A stretch of DNA of 64,000 nt from VGJV01 sp964646415 (GCA_964646415.1 CAZYEL010000005.1:3054-67053), one strand, 5' to 3'; shown: positions 25,838-34,891, numbered from the stretch's first letter. Translations and numbers: made by a program. The notes: generated from the sequence alone by a model not told the origin.

Positions 25838-27532
25838 ATGAATTCCGAAACAAGAAAATGTAAAAGTTGCAGCTCAGAATTTGTTATCGAACCAGATGAC
25901 TTCGCGTTCTACGAAGCCGTCCACGTCCCGCCGCCGACGTGGTGCCCGCAATGCCGACTTGTGCGGCGACTTTCGTGGCAGGGGTACCGGATGCTTTATA
26001 AACGGAAGTGTGACTTTACGGGGGAAATGATGCTCACTACGCATCACCCTGATGCCCCACACAAAATGTATCGGCAGGATGTGTGGTGGTCGGATAAATG
26101 GGACCCCAAGAGCTACGGACGCGATTATGATTTTTCGAAGTCGTTCTTTGAACAATTCCGGGAGCTTTTCAAAGTAGTGCCGCTCCCGAACTTATATACG
26201 GTATATTCAGCGATGACGAACAGCGACTACTGCAATGCTGCCTCCGGTCTCAAAAATTGCTACTTGTGTTTTCGCATCACTAGTGGTGAAGACAGCGCTT
26301 ATTTGAACAAGGTCGTGGACGCAAAAAACTCACTCGATTCTTCTTTTATAAATCAAGTGGAACTTTGTTATGGCTCGGTTCGCCTCAATAAATGTTATGG
26401 GGTTTTCTTCTCGCAGGATTGTGACAATTGCCACAACGTCTGGTTCTCGAAGGACCTCACGGGATGCTCGGATTGCATCGGATGTATCAATCTCCGAAGC
26501 AAGCAGTACTGCATTTTCAATGAACAACATACGAAAGAAGAGTATGAAAAGTTTCGAGGCGAGCTTGATATTGGTTCGCCGGAGCATCTTGCGGAGTTCA
26601 GAGCGAAGGCGGAAGTGTTCTTTGCAAAGCATCCGCGGAGGAATTTCCATGGGCTGAAAAACACCGATGTTTCCGGCGATTACATTTTTAATTCCAAAAA
26701 TGTCAAAGACTCATATATGCTCGGGAATGGAGAAAATCTTCGATATTGTTATCTCTTGAAAAATGGGCCTGCGCGGAATTCCTACGATTGGTCTATTTTC
26801 GGTGATAATGGCGAATGGATTTACGATTCCGTATGGGTGGGGCTTACCGCATCACACAATAAATTTTCTGCTTGGAACTACGGTTCCCGCGATATTGAGT
26901 ACTGCTTTGGGTGTATGAATTCGGGAAATCTCTTCGGGTGCGTGGGTTTGCGAGGCGGAACGGAGTATTGCGTGTTGAACAAGCAACACACGAAGAGCGA
27001 GTATGCGGAGCTTGTGACGCGCATCAAAAAGCAGATGCTTGAGGTTCCATATCGCGACCGGCTCGGGCGCGAATATCGTTATGGAGAAATGTTGCCGGCG
27101 GAGATGAGCCCTTGGCTTTATAACGAGTCCACGGCCCATGAATGGTTCCCGAAAAAGAAAGAAGAGGCGCTCGCCGAGGGTTTCTTGTGGCGCGACCCGG
27201 ATGTGCGGGAATACCGCGAGGCGACCGTGCAGCTTCCCGAACATATAAAGGACATTCCCGACAGTATTACGAAGGAAATCCTGAAATGCGGCGCATGCGG
27301 AAAAAACTACCAGATTATTCCGATGGAGCTCCAGTTTCTCCGCCGTTTCGGCTTGCCTGTGCCGCGCGAGTGCCCGCTTTGCCGTGACCGGGCGCGGATA
27401 CAACAGCTTAATCCGATGGATATCTATAACCGTACTTGCGCAAAGTGTGGCAAGGCTATCCAAACTTCGTATGCCCCTAACCGACTCGAAATTATATACT
27501 GTGAACAATGCTATCAGAAAGAAGTTATATAA
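25838..27532 (+). CDS. Cysteine-rich CxxC protein, paralogue 2
   Basis: 564 residues, the shortest of the set. Same plan as its neighbours: N-terminal ribbon CKSC ... CPQCRLVRRLSW, then YKRKCDF in which the second CxxC is reduced to a single Cys, the first Cys-rich block ending GCINLRSKQYCIFNEQHTKEEY, and the second ending GCVGLRGGTEYCVLNKQHTKSEY. The C-terminal ribbon CGACGKNYQIIPMELQFLRR...CPLC lacks the CAHxGxC insertion of paralogues 1, 3 and 4. The terminal segment is shortened to NRTCAKCGKAIQTSYAPNR followed by YCEQCY, missing the loop with the HxH element. Stop and next start are 6 bp apart. Confidence 0.85.
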   Translation: MNSETRKCKSCSSEFVIEPDDFAFYEAVHVPPPTWCPQCRLVRRLSWQGYRMLYKRKCDFTGEMMLTTHHPDAPHKMYRQDVWWSDKWDPKSYGRDYDFSKSFFEQFRELFKVVPLPNLYTVYSAMTNSDYCNAASGLKNCYLCFRITSGEDSAYLNKVVDAKNSLDSSFINQVELCYGSVRLNKCYGVFFSQDCDNCHNVWFSKDLTGCSDCIGCINLRSKQYCIFNEQHTKEEYEKFRGELDIGSPEHLAEFRAKAEVFFAKHPRRNFHGLKNTDVSGDYIFNSKNVKDSYMLGNGENLRYCYLLKNGPARNSYDWSIFGDNGEWIYDSVWVGLTASHNKFSAWNYGSRDIEYCFGCMNSGNLFGCVGLRGGTEYCVLNKQHTKSEYAELVTRIKKQMLEVPYRDRLGREYRYGEMLPAEMSPWLYNESTAHEWFPKKKEEALAEGFLWRDPDVREYREATVQLPEHIKDIPDSITKEILKCGACGKNYQIIPMELQFLRRFGLPVPRECPLCRDRARIQQLNPMDIYNRTCAKCGKAIQTSYAPNRLEIIYCEQCYQKEVI

Positions 27533-27538
27533 CGACCG

Positions 27539-29293
27539 ATGTTGATTGAAACAAGAAGTTGCCAGAATTGTAAAAACCAGTTTGTCATCGAGCCGGAAGA
27601 TTTTGATTTTTACAAAAAGATGTGTGTGCCGCCGCCGACATTCTGTCCCGACTGCCGGGCTCAACGGCGGATGCTGTGGCGCAACGAACGTACCTACTAC
27701 AAGAGGCCTTGTAACGCACCCGGGCACAGTGAGGGCGTCATCAGTATCATTGCACCCGAATCGCCCTTCGTCATTTTCGATCAACAATATTGGTGGAGTG
27801 ATAGTTGGGATCCGCTTGATGCTGGTCGCGACCTCGATTTTTCAAAACCGTTTTTTAAACAGTATCGCGAGCTTTTGGAACGAGTGCCAATCATAGCGCT
27901 TTCGAACACAAACTCGGTGAATAGCGATTACTGCAGTTCTGCAGCATGGAACAAAGATTGCTATCTAATTAGCGGCGGAGGGTGGGATGAGCGAGTATCT
28001 TATGCAAATCGCGCCGTCAAGGTGAAGGATTCGCTTGATGTCTACATCGTCGATAACAGCGAACTTTGTTACGACTGCTCATACTGCACAAAGTGTTACC
28101 GACTTCTCATGAGCCGTAACTGTGAGGCATGCAGCGAATCCGCTTTCCTTTACAATTGCCGAAATTGTTCAAGCTGTTTTGGCTGTGCGAATTTGCGAAG
28201 TAAGCAGTATTGCTTCTTCAATGAACAACTGACGAAAGAAGAGTACGAAAGGCGCGTACGCAGTGCCGACATTGGTAGTTTCCGTGCTTTGCAGGGCGTT
28301 GCACGACGGTTTCACAATTGCGTGTATTTGAAAGCTATCCACAAGTACGCGGATATTATGAATTGTACCAACGCGACTGGCGACCATATTCGTAACGCGC
28401 GGAACTGTCGCGACTGTTTTGATATTGGCGGTGACGACACTGAACACTGCCGTTTTGTGAACTGGAGCGGTTTCAAGACGAAGGACCTCTACGATACTGG
28501 CCCGGGTGCCGGATGGAACTCCGAAATGCTTTACGAGGGGCTTGACCTAAACGACTCATCCCGGCTTGTTGGTTGTGTGACGAACTATAACTGTCAGGAT
28601 ATGTGGTACTGCGTTAATTGCCACAATTCGAGCGACTGCTTTGGTTGTTACGGGCTTCGCAGTAAACAGCACTGTATTCTGAATAAGCAGTATTCGGAGG
28701 AGGAGTATAAGGCGCTACTCTCGAGTGCCAAAGAGCATATGGAAAAGATGCCTTACATTGATGCACAAGGGAGGAGGTATGGTCTCGGCGAGTTTTTCCC
28801 ACCGGAGATACAGCCATTCGCGTACAACGAAACAATAGCGCAAGAGTACTTTCCACTGACAAAAGAAGTGGCAACAAGGCAGGGGCATCGGTGGCGCGAG
28901 CAAGACGCCCGTCACTATACGGTTACGCTGCATGCAAGAGACGTTCCAGACCATATCAAAGACGTTTCCGATGATATTCTAAGAGAAATCATAGAGTGTG
29001 AACATGCCGGGGCATGTTTGGAACAATGCACGACAGCGTTCAAAATCATCCCTGGAGAATTGCAGCTCTATCGGCGACTAGGCATTCCATTACCCCATCT
29101 TTGTCCAAACTGTCGGCACTACCAACGCCTTGCACAGCGCAACTCTTTGAAACTTTGGCACCGTCAATGCATGTGTAATAAAAGCCATCGAGAACACTCC
29201 GGGCAGTGCCTAAACGAGTTTGAGACGAGTTATGCACCGGAGCGTCCGGAAATCGTTTATTGCGAGCAGTGTTACCAACAGGAAATTTCATAA
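27539..29293 (+). CDS. Cysteine-rich CxxC protein, paralogue 3
   Basis: 584 residues. N-terminal ribbon CQNC ... CPDCRAQRRMLWRNER, then a segment with a single Cys (RPCNAPGHSEG) in place of the CDLC...CKEC pair. It has two Cys-rich blocks; the first holds YDCSYCTKCYR and YNCRNCSSCFGC, the second ends GCYGLRSKQHCILNKQYSEEEY. The C-terminus has ECEHAGACLEQCTTAF, CPNC, CMC and YCEQCY. Start ATG 27539 is 6 bp after paralogue 2, so these two are co-transcribed. It has no palindrome pair of its own. A run of small repeats follows before the galT-like gene. Confidence 0.85.
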   Translation: MLIETRSCQNCKNQFVIEPEDFDFYKKMCVPPPTFCPDCRAQRRMLWRNERTYYKRPCNAPGHSEGVISIIAPESPFVIFDQQYWWSDSWDPLDAGRDLDFSKPFFKQYRELLERVPIIALSNTNSVNSDYCSSAAWNKDCYLISGGGWDERVSYANRAVKVKDSLDVYIVDNSELCYDCSYCTKCYRLLMSRNCEACSESAFLYNCRNCSSCFGCANLRSKQYCFFNEQLTKEEYERRVRSADIGSFRALQGVARRFHNCVYLKAIHKYADIMNCTNATGDHIRNARNCRDCFDIGGDDTEHCRFVNWSGFKTKDLYDTGPGAGWNSEMLYEGLDLNDSSRLVGCVTNYNCQDMWYCVNCHNSSDCFGCYGLRSKQHCILNKQYSEEEYKALLSSAKEHMEKMPYIDAQGRRYGLGEFFPPEIQPFAYNETIAQEYFPLTKEVATRQGHRWREQDARHYTVTLHARDVPDHIKDVSDDILREIIECEHAGACLEQCTTAFKIIPGELQLYRRLGIPLPHLCPNCRHYQRLAQRNSLKLWHRQCMCNKSHREHSGQCLNEFETSYAPERPEIVYCEQCYQQEIS

Positions 29294-29319
29294 CCGATGC
29301 CAATATACCAATGGATACT

Positions 29320-29339
29320 CCTGCCTACCGGCAGGCAGG
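29320..29339. repeat. 20-bp GC-rich palindrome, copy A
   Basis: CCTGCCTACCGGCAGGCAGG. The exact reverse complement occurs at 48879-48898, about 19.5 kb away. Confidence 0.7.
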
Positions 29340-29382
29340 AATTATGCGAATAAGGAAAACATTAGTATTATTAGCATGAATT

Positions 29383-29412
29383 CTCCGCCAGGCGGATCCG
29401 CCTTCGGAGGAG
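29383..29412. repeat. 30-bp CTCCGCC-type palindrome between genes
   Basis: CTCCGCCAGGCGGATCCGCC followed by TTCGGAGGAG, a self-complementary element. A related palindrome lies inside the aspS coding sequence at 46216-46247. Confidence 0.65.
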
Positions 29413-29435
29413 TATATTAGCATCGCGTACTACTC

Positions 29436-30446
29436 ATGAGTGAATTAAGACAAGACCTTGTTTCCGGTGACTGGATTATCACAGCGCCCGGGCGCGCCCG
29501 GCGTTTGCACGATATGTTGCCCCCGAAGCGTCGGCGTTTGCCGACCTCAAAATCGAAGTGCCCTTTTGAAGATTTGCGGGCGTCGGGGAATTGGCCGCCG
29601 CGATTCCAATATCCGGCGAAAGGCCCGTGGAAAATAGCGGTGATACGGAACAAATACCCCGCGCTCCGCCGCGATGAGCGTTGCGCGATGGAAATGCGTC
29701 AAGGCCCTTATGCCTATATGGAAGGAATTGGGCATCACGATGTGGTTATTACCAAAGACCACGCGAAGGACTTTGCGTCTCTTTCTTCTGCGGAGGCAGT
29801 CACGCTGCTTCGCATGGTTCAGCAGATGCATCGCCGATTCAGGGACGACGGATGTTCCCGTTACGTTTCCACATTCGCGAATTGGGGACCCTCGGCAGGT
29901 GCGTCGTTGTATCACCCCCACTATCAACTGCTCGCGTTGCCTATTGTTCCCCCCGACGTAGCGCATTCTCTCGAAGGATCAAGAGTCCATTTCGCGAAGC
30001 ACCGCTCATGTGTTCACTGCGATATGTTGAGATTCGAGCGGGAAGCGGGCACCCGCATTATTGAAGCGACGCCGCAGGCAATCGCGGCGGCGCCGTTCGT
30101 TTCCCGCCAGCCTTTTGAGGTGAGAATATATCCGAAGCGGCATGCATCCCGTTTTGAAGATGCGCCCTTGCGTGACATCCGGGAAGTTGCGGGATTGCTG
30201 CAGTTGGCCCTCCGCCGCATCAAGAAATTCCTGAATGACCCCGATTACAATTTCTTTATCCACACGGCGCCGCTTCATAAGGGGCGTGAATTTGAGCACT
30301 ATCACTGGCACGTCGAGGTATTTCCGAAGATTTCCATCCTCGCCGGTTTTGAACTGGGTACGGGCGTGGATATCAACGTGGTGGCCCCCGAGGAAGCAGC
30401 AGCGGTACTCAAAGGGAAAGGCAAAGTTGCAGGCACCGATGTATAG
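29436..30446 (+). CDS. GalT-like hexose-1-phosphate uridylyltransferase
   Basis: 336 residues. HIT-superfamily GalT organisation: an N-terminal segment LRQDLVSGDWIITAPGRARR (the usual GalT opening), the active-site motif YHPHYQ (near 160-165) whose second His carries the uridylyl group, and the C-terminal HYHWHVEVFP metal-binding strand. Cys residues CPFED near 42 and CVHC near 191 may bind zinc. GalT swaps UMP between UDP-glucose and hexose-1-phosphate in the cytoplasm. Many bacterial homologues act on other sugars or nucleotides, so the substrate is open. The next gene overlaps its end by 8 bp. Confidence 0.8.
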   Translation: MSELRQDLVSGDWIITAPGRARRLHDMLPPKRRRLPTSKSKCPFEDLRASGNWPPRFQYPAKGPWKIAVIRNKYPALRRDERCAMEMRQGPYAYMEGIGHHDVVITKDHAKDFASLSSAEAVTLLRMVQQMHRRFRDDGCSRYVSTFANWGPSAGASLYHPHYQLLALPIVPPDVAHSLEGSRVHFAKHRSCVHCDMLRFEREAGTRIIEATPQAIAAAPFVSRQPFEVRIYPKRHASRFEDAPLRDIREVAGLLQLALRRIKKFLNDPDYNFFIHTAPLHKGREFEHYHWHVEVFPKISILAGFELGTGVDINVVAPEEAAAVLKGKGKVAGTDV

Positions 30447-30780
30447 ACTGTTGCTACAGCATAAAGTTCCCGTTGCGCTGCTCGGTGCGTCCGTCGTTCT
30501 TCCGATAGCGGGGATGGTGTGGGCATATTTTGCGCTGCGCGGTATCAACCAGCCGCTTATCGTCCACTTTACGGAACACACTGGTATTACCGAAGTTGGC
30601 ACCCTTTCTTACGTTCTCTTTCTCGGAGCATTTTGGGCATTTGCGTCCTTCGTAAATATTGCGATAGGGATTCCGTTACTTAAAAGAGATGCTTTTTTAG
30701 GGTATTTCCTTACCGGAGCGAGTTTTTGCTTGAGCATCTTGATTTTTATATGGTTTGCGGCTATCATACATGTCAACTAA
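30439..30780 (+). CDS. Small three-helix membrane protein, unknown
   Basis: 113 residues from ATG 30439, overlapping the galT-like stop by 8 bp, so probably translationally coupled. Three hydrophobic stretches (about 10-32, 53-77 and 90-110), consistent with a small integral membrane protein. No family recognised. It precedes the repeat in front of rplU. Confidence 0.65.
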   Translation: MYRLLLQHKVPVALLGASVVLPIAGMVWAYFALRGINQPLIVHFTEHTGITEVGTLSYVLFLGAFWAFASFVNIAIGIPLLKRDAFLGYFLTGASFCLSILIFIWFAAIIHVN

Positions 30781-30786
30781 ACAATA

Positions 30787-30848
30787 GTGCTAAGTGAGAA
30801 GTGATAAGTGAAAAGCCACTTACCACTTACCACTTACCACTTACTCAC
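30787..30848. repeat. 7-bp-period inverted repeat in front of rplU
   Basis: The left arm is GTGCTAA, GTGAGAA, GTGATAA, GTGAAAA; the right arm is four copies of CCACTTA. The arms pair with about one mismatch in twelve. The hairpin would end directly before the rplU ATG at 30850. Confidence 0.75.
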
Positions 30849-30849
30849 T

Positions 30850-31161
30850 ATGTCTAAATTCGCAATTATCGAAACCGGAGGCAAGCAATACAAAGTTGCC
30901 GCCGGGGACAAAGTAAAGGTAGAGAAGCTTGACGCGGAAGCGGGGAGCGCTTTTTCCTTTGATAAGGTGCTTCTCACCGCAGAGGGAGAAAAAGTGACGC
31001 TCGGCGCGCCGTATATCTCCGGCGTGAAGGTGGAGGGAAAGGTGCTCCGCCAGGCGCGCGACCGCAAGAAAATCATCTTTAAGTATCACGCGAAGACGCG
31101 GCAGAAAAAGAAGAAGGGCCATCGGCAGCCGTTTACGGAAGTCGAAATAGTGAAAGTCTAG
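30850..31161 (+). CDS. rplU: 50S ribosomal protein bL21
   Basis: 103 residues, normal length. N-terminus KFAIIETGGKQYKVAAGD and the C-terminal YHAKTRQKKKKGHRQPFTEVEI are diagnostic of bL21, which binds 23S rRNA domain I. rpmA (bL27), its usual partner, does not follow. ATG 30850 is preferred over an upstream in-frame start that lies in the repeat. The hairpin repeat immediately upstream covers the position where a ribosome-binding site would be expected. Confidence 0.96.
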   Translation: MSKFAIIETGGKQYKVAAGDKVKVEKLDAEAGSAFSFDKVLLTAEGEKVTLGAPYISGVKVEGKVLRQARDRKKIIFKYHAKTRQKKKKGHRQPFTEVEIVKV

Positions 31162-31226
31162 CCACAAAAGAAACCGGCGGCCTCGCTTGTGCGAAGTCGC
31201 CGTGATGTTGCGCCTCCGGGCGGATG

Positions 31227-31631
31227 TTACAGCGCCGTAAAGACTTTCTTGAATCCCTGACGCTTCAATCTTGGTATGATGTCATCGTTGAGATCCTTGA
31301 GTGCAGAGCTGATCGCTTTCCCGTAGTTTTCTGAATCAGGATCGTTTCCCGCCTCAAAGACCTCCTCTCCGTCAATCTCGCGCGTACAGTAAATGTGCGG
31401 AGTGCAGATGCCTTTCTTCAGGTCGAAGGCAATCAAGGTGACTTCGCAATCGTCAACGTTCCCATCCTCGCTTTTATCCGCGAAGACCGGAAGGCAAATT
31501 ACATGCCCAACCATCGGGAGGGTGGGAATAGAGATATTAGTTTTGAAGAACCCCGTGACGCTTCTGGAGCATGACGGACTATCGGCGGAAGGGAATCTCG
31601 CCTCGTATGTAAGGGACAGTATAGCTTTCAT
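31227..31631 (-). CDS. Hypothetical protein
   Basis: 134 residues from ATG 31631, chosen because AAAGGAAAG lies a few bases upstream as a plausible ribosome-binding site; an ATG at 31652 overlaps the stop of the small upstream ORF. The protein is a compact acidic soluble domain (MKAILSLTYEARFPSAD start, CEVTLIAFDLKKG in the middle, helical C-terminus) with no signal peptide. No family recognised. It is driven by a strong promoter about 200 bp upstream with a long structured leader, so its expression may be regulated after initiation. Confidence 0.65.
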   Translation of the reverse strand: MKAILSLTYEARFPSADSPSCSRSVTGFFKTNISIPTLPMVGHVICLPVFADKSEDGNVDDCEVTLIAFDLKKGICTPHIYCTREIDGEEVFEAGNDPDSENYGKAISSALKDLNDDIIPRLKRQGFKKVFTAL

Positions 31632-31648
31632 AATAACTTTCCTTTCTT

Positions 31649-31792
31649 TCATTTTGAATACCTTTCAAAGAACAAAAACAACCGCCACACGCGGTTGATT
31701 TGTTCTTTAGACATCTCTCCCCGTGAAGGGCAGGTTCGCACGTTACCTACAAGGCACGTTGCGGGCGGAGCATTGGGCCAGTCCCTTAGCAT
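31649..31792 (-). CDS. Possible 47-codon leader ORF
   Basis: It starts at ATG 31792, inside the predicted transcript, and ends in TGA that overlaps the alternative ATG of the next gene (ATGA at 31649-31652). The encoded peptide has no recognisable domain. A 7-bp stem with a T-run (31672-31697) lies inside the frame, so translation could affect an attenuator-like hairpin. Support is positional only. Confidence 0.35.
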   Translation of the reverse strand: MLRDWPNAPPATCLVGNVRTCPSRGEMSKEQINRVWRLFLFFERYSK

Positions 31793-31827
31793 CTCCGCGC
31801 TCTTGATGTGTATTCGGTTGTACGGAA

Positions 31828-31856
31828 ATAATAACAAACCCTAAAACGAGTGTCAA
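31828..31856 (-). promoter_or_regulatory. Strong sigma70-like promoter
   Basis: On the minus strand: TTGACA (31856-31851), exact 17-bp spacer, TATTAT (31833-31828). The best consensus promoter in the window. It drives the gene ending at 31227 through a leader of roughly 190 nt. Confidence 0.8.
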
Positions 31857-31857
31857 C

Positions 31858-32475
31858 TTATTTTCTCTTTACTTCCCACACGCGGCCAAAGCGAGTCCAT
31901 CTTTTCAAAATTTCTGCTTTCGGAAGCCGCATGAAGTAGCGGTTCCCTTCAAAAAGCTTTGTGTACTCAATGCCCGCTGCTTTATGTGTATCGCAAATAT
32001 AAAAATTATCAGTATCGTATCCGTAGACGAACATTATATGGTCAAGCAGTCCGCCGAAGCCCAGCGCAATATCGATTCCGACGGTATCCCCCGAGTCCAC
32101 AATTTTCTCGACGTTGTCTATTGCTGCTGCGCCATTCTTCCCGTTGGGCGTGAGAATCGCCCGCGCAAATTGATTGAAGCTGTTAATTTCCCTTCCATTA
32201 ATTGAAAGTGTGAGATTTTTTGAGGCGAGTAATTTTGGAATATGAATAAATTGGGCTTGTGTCCACGCGAGCCAGGATGGGACAGATAAGCCAAAAATTC
32301 CTTTCCGTTCGATTTCTTGGGGATTATTCTTTTGCGGGCTGAATTCCGATGGATAAAAGTAATGTAGCGCATAGTATAAGAAATCCCGGCCGCAGCGGTT
32401 CTTTATATATTCACCGTTCTTTTCCTCTCGTTCGACAAAGCCGAATTCTTCGATGTTTACAGGGAGAGTTTTCAT
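31858..32475 (-). CDS. Possible papain-like (C39-type) cysteine peptidase domain protein
   Basis: 205 residues. NRCGRDFLYYALHYFYP near residue 27 resembles the catalytic-Cys helix of papain-like folds. DHIMFVYGYDTDNFYICDTH (about 143-162) resembles the strand pair with catalytic His and Asp seen in C39-like domains. There is no signal peptide, so it would act in the cytoplasm or be inactive as a peptidase. No transporter or leader-peptide gene is adjacent. The fold assignment rests on two short motifs and should be treated as tentative. Confidence 0.5.
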   Translation of the reverse strand: MKTLPVNIEEFGFVEREEKNGEYIKNRCGRDFLYYALHYFYPSEFSPQKNNPQEIERKGIFGLSVPSWLAWTQAQFIHIPKLLASKNLTLSINGREINSFNQFARAILTPNGKNGAAAIDNVEKIVDSGDTVGIDIALGFGGLLDHIMFVYGYDTDNFYICDTHKAAGIEYTKLFEGNRYFMRLPKAEILKRWTRFGRVWEVKRK

Positions 32476-32514
32476 ACGGGTTAAAATAGCATAATCAGTG
32501 GCATGCTTTTTGCT

Positions 32515-34881
32515 TCAGTATCCCTTGTTTGCAATGAGAAGCTCCAAAACTTCCCTTGGGAAGAGTGGTGGGCGTTCCGCAAGCGCCTGGTGGTAAAAGA
32601 CTGTTGAGGGGGTGATGCCTGGGAGGGTGTTTACTTCGATGATAAAGAGGTTGCCGGTGGAGAGATGTGCGAACGCATCGAGACGGGAATATCCCCGGAT
32701 GCCCAGATGTGCTGCGACCGTTTCAATCCGTTCTTTGACGCGCCGAAGGACGCGCGGCGCCATGAGTATCTCCGGCGGCGGGGTGATATTCACGCCCGTC
32801 CCCCCCTGGAATTTTTCTTCGACGGAGAGAACTTCTCCTTCCGCGACGGTGATGCTGGGATTGAGCGCGTGTAGTTCTCCGGCTTTTTCGACTACCCCGA
32901 CCGTTATCTCGAGCCATCCTGTTTTTCTGTGGTGCTTGAGCGTGTGATGCACCACTTTCAGCGTATCGGTTTCAACGAAACGTTCAAAGAGAAGCTCTGC
33001 GGGCGTTTCCGGTGGCATCTCGATTATTTCCGGTTGATGCGCGAAAGTGTTTTTTGATGCGCGCGGCGCATGCGCCGCGAGGAGGCGGATATATTTTCCG
33101 AGGTCATTTAAAGAGTAAAGATGCACGACGCCGGTGGAGCATCCGTCGGCGCGGGGTTTTATGACAATAGTGCGCGTCCCCAGTTCTTTCCTGGTCTTTT
33201 TCCAGAACTTTTGGACACCGGTGACATCCATGCGCAAAAGAAATTCGGTTTTTACGGTGGTGCCGGGAATTGCACGGACGCCTTTGATGCCCATTGTGTC
33301 GACGGCGATGGACGTTGCGCGTTTATCCATGCACAACCGCGATGCTTTCCCATCCGGTCCATTGTAGCGTACGCCGCATTTCTCAAAAAGCGCTTGGAGC
33401 GTGCCGTCTTCTCCCACGCCCCCGTGGAGCGCATTAAAAACGAATGAAGCACCTTTGAGAAATTCCCGAAGCGTCATTTTCTCGGGTACGAAGAACTCCT
33501 CTTGGTTTTTTTCTTCCTGGAGTCCCAGGCGGAGCCGTGCGCGCGCTTCAAATGCATCAAGGCGCTCTTTTGCCCTGGGGTATTGGGTGCAGTTCGCCGT
33601 GATTTCTTCGACGGTGTGATTCAGCGCGAGGTGGTACGGCAGCCGCCACACGCCGCCTTTCGTATCAAGAAGGTAGGGGATGGGTCTATAGCGCGAGGAG
33701 CCGCGGAGTTTGAGCCACACGTTCGTGCCGCTCATGAGCGATACTTGGCGTTCCGACGTGTTTCCGCCGAAGAGCACGCGCACTTCTTTGCGTTTCGCGG
33801 GTGCCTCTGTCTTTTTCCCGGGGAAGGCAATGCGGTTGCGCGCGCATGCATTCCGGAGAATATGCTGGAGTACGTCCGCATGTGTCATACCGATGCGCGC
33901 GGCTTGCTGAAAAAGAAAACTGTTTTGTTCCATGCCGCTTACCGTGTTGAAATCCGAAAACCATATGTTTCCGTCGGGGAGGACCCACCCGTCGAACCGC
34001 CCGAAGTCCCGTACATTGAAGAGTGCGAAGAGTTGCTCGGCTTGGGCTTGTATTCTCTCAATTACGTGATTATCGAATCGCGGGGGACAGTGCCAGATGA
34101 CCTGCCGCGTGGGGAGATATTTCCTCCGGAAATCGAAGATTTGGTGCTGGGTATAGTCGGTTTCGATCTCGGTGGGAGGAAGCGCCACGGGCGTGCCGAA
34201 GCGGTTTTGGAGGATGATAGTAGTGAACTCCGTGCCCTCCGCGAAGGGTTCGATGACTACCCGGGTTGCCATCCGTTTCGAGAAGATGAGGCGCACCTTC
34301 TCGAGTGCTTCCTTGGGTGTCGCGACCGAGAACACGCCGATGCTTGAACCTCCGCGCGCGGGCTTCACCACCGCACGCCGTACGCGGTGTGCCTCAAAAA
34401 ATTGCTTGATGATTGCGCGGTGGTCGCGGTGATAAATTTTGAGCACTGCGGAAGGCAATGCGAAAAAACCGTGCGCGCGTATGAACTCATTCGCGTCGAA
34501 CTTGTCGAATGCGCGTTCGCATGTGCGGGAGTCGGACCCGACAAAAGGGATGCGGTGATGCTCAAGAAAGCGTTGTATGCCTCCGTCTTCCCCGAAGTGG
34601 CCGTGCATTACGGGGAAGACGATATCGGCGCGCTTGAGGAAGCGTGCGAGCGATGCGGGCGAGAGCGGTGTCCCGGCTTGCCGGAGTTTGAAATCAAAGT
34701 CGGATGGAGTGTTGCTGTAAAGTTGCGCTTTTGAGATAGCATAGGCATTTTTTTGCGAATCCAGATACACGGGGATCACTTCAATCTCGCGCGAGGAGAG
34801 GTGATCAAGCACCGACCGCGCGGAGTTTAAAGAAATGCCCCGCTCAAGAGATGGCCCTCCGCAGATAATGGCGACTTTCAT
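32515..34881 (-). CDS. Tandem fusion of two D-alanine-D-alanine ligase modules
   Basis: 788 residues from ATG 34881, about twice the usual Ddl length. The first half (1-375) shows CGGPSLERGISL, MHGHFGEDGGIQ, KPARGGSSIGV and RFDGW...FSDFNTVSGMEQNS. The second (about 385-788) shows FGGNTSERQVSLMSG, LHGGVGEDGTLQ, KPRADGCSTGV and RLDAF...IIEVNTLPGITPST. Both have the ATP-grasp and substrate landmarks; the first differs at DFNTVSG (usually E-N-x-x-PG) and the second at GCSTG (usually GSSxG). Ddl normally works as a homodimer making D-Ala-D-Ala for peptidoglycan; this may be a covalent heterodimer or make a variant dipeptide. Leaderless-type promoter. Confidence 0.88.
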   Translation of the reverse strand: MKVAIICGGPSLERGISLNSARSVLDHLSSREIEVIPVYLDSQKNAYAISKAQLYSNTPSDFDFKLRQAGTPLSPASLARFLKRADIVFPVMHGHFGEDGGIQRFLEHHRIPFVGSDSRTCERAFDKFDANEFIRAHGFFALPSAVLKIYHRDHRAIIKQFFEAHRVRRAVVKPARGGSSIGVFSVATPKEALEKVRLIFSKRMATRVVIEPFAEGTEFTTIILQNRFGTPVALPPTEIETDYTQHQIFDFRRKYLPTRQVIWHCPPRFDNHVIERIQAQAEQLFALFNVRDFGRFDGWVLPDGNIWFSDFNTVSGMEQNSFLFQQAARIGMTHADVLQHILRNACARNRIAFPGKKTEAPAKRKEVRVLFGGNTSERQVSLMSGTNVWLKLRGSSRYRPIPYLLDTKGGVWRLPYHLALNHTVEEITANCTQYPRAKERLDAFEARARLRLGLQEEKNQEEFFVPEKMTLREFLKGASFVFNALHGGVGEDGTLQALFEKCGVRYNGPDGKASRLCMDKRATSIAVDTMGIKGVRAIPGTTVKTEFLLRMDVTGVQKFWKKTRKELGTRTIVIKPRADGCSTGVVHLYSLNDLGKYIRLLAAHAPRASKNTFAHQPEIIEMPPETPAELLFERFVETDTLKVVHHTLKHHRKTGWLEITVGVVEKAGELHALNPSITVAEGEVLSVEEKFQGGTGVNITPPPEILMAPRVLRRVKERIETVAAHLGIRGYSRLDAFAHLSTGNLFIIEVNTLPGITPSTVFYHQALAERPPLFPREVLELLIANKGY

Positions 34882-34891
34882 TTGCGAAAAT

